NCBI RefSeq assembly: GCF_009299475.1
Contig: NZ_WBSN01000012.1
Coordinates: forward strand, 1-64,000
DNA length: 64,000 bases
Direction: 5' to 3'
Origin: Bifidobacterium avesanii
GTDB taxonomy: Bacteria; Actinomycetota; Actinomycetes; Actinomycetales; Bifidobacteriaceae
The notes under the pieces are model-generated. The model was given only the letters and a program-made list of their open reading frames with translations, was not told the DNA's origin and made no database searches. The translations under genes were made by a program, and so were the position numbers. Positions 62,695 to 64,000 of the stretch are shown piece by piece (positions within the stretch are counted from its first letter, which is position 1; the number at the start of each line of letters is the position of its first letter).

Positions 62695-64000
62695 ATGGGA
62701 CTGTTCGACGGCACGGGACGGGATCGGAACCACGACGGATACGTGTCCCCGTTCGACGCGGACGAAACGCAGGCGTATGTGGATCCGGCCAAGGCGCTGG
62801 ACCGCGAGACCCGCGCGCAAGCCAAGGCGGAGGCAAAGGCGAAGGCGCGCGACGACCACAACGCGGCGCAGGTGAAGGCGGCCCGGCAGTCGCAGCGGTC
62901 CAAAGCGCAGTCCTCCGCGAGGGCTTCCTCCCCGTCCGCAAGCCACACGCAGCCGCCGGTGACGCTGCGCCCGATGCCCGTTGGCGGCCCACAGACCGGC
63001 CAGGACACGCAGTCCGTTCAGTATTCGCAGACCGCCGGAACCGACGCCGACGTCAATGCAGGGGCAACCGCGGCGAACGACGATGACCAACTCGACTACC
63101 GACAGCTGTCCGACGCGGGGCAGATCAAGCCGGAGCGTCCGGACGGCGGAGCACGGCACGCCGGCCATGGAGCCGCGCAAGCCGCACGAAGCAAGGCGCA
63201 ACAGGCCGAAACGAAGACATCGCCCGGCAACGGCTGGGCCACGGCCGCGCTCGTCGCCGCGTTCGTGTTCCTCGGCGCCACGGAAGGCTCATGGAAGTAC
63301 CAGACCAAATTCTTCGCCGCCGGAGTGGTCGCCGTGCTCGCCTTCGTCGGGCTGCTGCGATACGGCACCGACCGCAGGCGCAAGGGCGTGGGACGCGCGA
63401 TCGCGGCGCTGGTCATCGCGGCGCTGATGGCCTTCAACGGCGTGCAGGGATGGCAGGCATACGACGGCTATCTGTCACGCTGGCATAACAGCTATTCCAG
63501 TTCCGCCGGATCGTCGGACTCCTCCGACGACGCCACGGAGGAATACCCCGAACCCAACTTCCACGACGGCGAGCTGAGCCTGACCGGATACGACAACCAG
63601 AGCGGCACGGCCAAGATCGTCTCCGCCACGATGGGGCCGAAGGACGAATTCAACGAGAACAGGGACACGATCATCGTCACCTACTCGTGGACGAACACCA
63701 GCTCGACCAACGTGTCGTTCGAGGACGTCTTCAGTCCCACGGTCTTCCAAGGCGGCGTCGAGATCAAGCAGTCGTACCTCTACCCGGAATACGGCGACCA
63801 GACGCCGCAGTCGTACGACCGCGAATCCCAGCAGACCAAACTCAAGCCCGGCACGGGCAAGGACGTGACCGTCGCCTACGCGCTGCGCGACACGAGCGCG
63901 CCGGTGGAGGTGTGGCTGTCCGACGGCTCGTACGACGACGTGCTGGCGCAGCGCTTCGACATCAAGGGATCCTCGCTCGGCGCGACCGTCCAGCCCCAGA
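62695..64000 (+). CDS. membrane protein with extracellular DUF5067-like domain, 3' end beyond the window
   Basis: The frame is open from the ATG at 62695 to the window end, over 435 codons. AAGGAGCC precedes the start. Residues 1 to about 180 are hydrophilic and disordered with a Lys/Ala-rich helix. Two TMs follow (GWATAALVAAFVFLGAT, FFAAGVVAVLAFVGLLRYG), then another helix (AIAALVIAALMAFNGVQGW), then an extracellular beta-rich domain with FNENRDTIIVTYSWTNTSSTNVSFEDVF and a VWLSDGSYDDV strand pair, like the DUF5067 immunoglobulin-like proteins. The function is unknown. It is truncated by the window edge. Confidence 0.85.
   Translation, partial: MGLFDGTGRDRNHDGYVSPFDADETQAYVDPAKALDRETRAQAKAEAKAKARDDHNAAQVKAARQSQRSKAQSSARASSPSASHTQPPVTLRPMPVGGPQTGQDTQSVQYSQTAGTDADVNAGATAANDDDQLDYRQLSDAGQIKPERPDGGARHAGHGAAQAARSKAQQAETKTSPGNGWATAALVAAFVFLGATEGSWKYQTKFFAAGVVAVLAFVGLLRYGTDRRRKGVGRAIAALVIAALMAFNGVQGWQAYDGYLSRWHNSYSSSAGSSDSSDDATEEYPEPNFHDGELSLTGYDNQSGTAKIVSATMGPKDEFNENRDTIIVTYSWTNTSSTNVSFEDVFSPTVFQGGVEIKQSYLYPEYGDQTPQSYDRESQQTKLKPGTGKDVTVAYALRDTSAPVEVWLSDGSYDDVLAQRFDIKGSSLGATVQPQ

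Overview
The window reads as chromosomal DNA of a high-GC Bifidobacterium or close relative. The evidence is the very high GC content and codon bias, a GH42 beta-galactosidase beside a LacI regulator, an ssrA tag peptide AKSNRTEFALAA, a prfB-ftsE-ftsX-CHAP-smpB operon, actinobacterial-type dapD, and many long intergenic palindromes. Most genes are core or housekeeping. No phage, transposase or CRISPR array is visible. The species cannot be fixed from sequence reading alone.

Layout. 0-9 kb: the 3' part of a GntR/FadR-type regulator, an aldo/keto reductase, luxS, a small YafQ/DinJ toxin-antitoxin pair, recQ, and the transsulfuration genes metB and cbs, then a GNAT acetyltransferase. The toxin-antitoxin pair sits between two 79-bp copies of the recQ 3' end, which looks like an insertion at recQ. 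9-14.4 kb: an oligopeptide ABC importer (binding protein, two permeases, two ATPases). 14.5-18 kb: a small membrane protein, coaBC, and two tandem paralogous coaX genes. 18-25 kb: GH42 beta-galactosidase divergent from lacI, an RluD-type pseudouridine synthase, and glmS. 25-29 kb: an amino-acid ABC importer with two tandem binding lipoproteins. 29-36 kb: smpB, a CHAP hydrolase, ftsX, an ftsE with a long C-terminal tail, prfB, a 44-residue membrane protein, and dapD. 36-42 kb: hairpin arrays, tRNA-Thr(GGT), a small alpha/beta-barrel protein, an MFS transporter, rlmH, and an X-Pro dipeptidyl-peptidase-like hydrolase.

42-48.4 kb is the most unusual gene block. A FtsX-like permease, an ABC ATPase and a membrane-fusion-like protein form one translationally coupled operon. 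Next to it are two paralogous Cys-rich lipoproteins and a divergent response regulator/soluble histidine kinase pair. It looks like a cell-envelope stress or export module. 48.4-64 kb: gltA, map, an HdeD-like membrane protein with a Q/G/Y-rich tail, an M13 peptidase, a divergent SSB, a DUF559-like protein, proS, a large polytopic membrane protein, tmRNA (ssrA), a small membrane protein, and a membrane protein running off the window end.

Functional links. luxS, metB and cbs connect homocysteine recycling with cysteine. smpB and ssrA provide the two halves of trans-translation. FtsEX and the CHAP protein form a probable division hydrolase system. Two families of structured intergenic repeats are the best candidates for undescribed elements. 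One is a roughly 220-bp element with two 62-bp inverted arms (three copies). The other is an 82-bp-period hairpin array built on a palindromic GGATTCGCTCAATCC core (five hairpins in two arrays).
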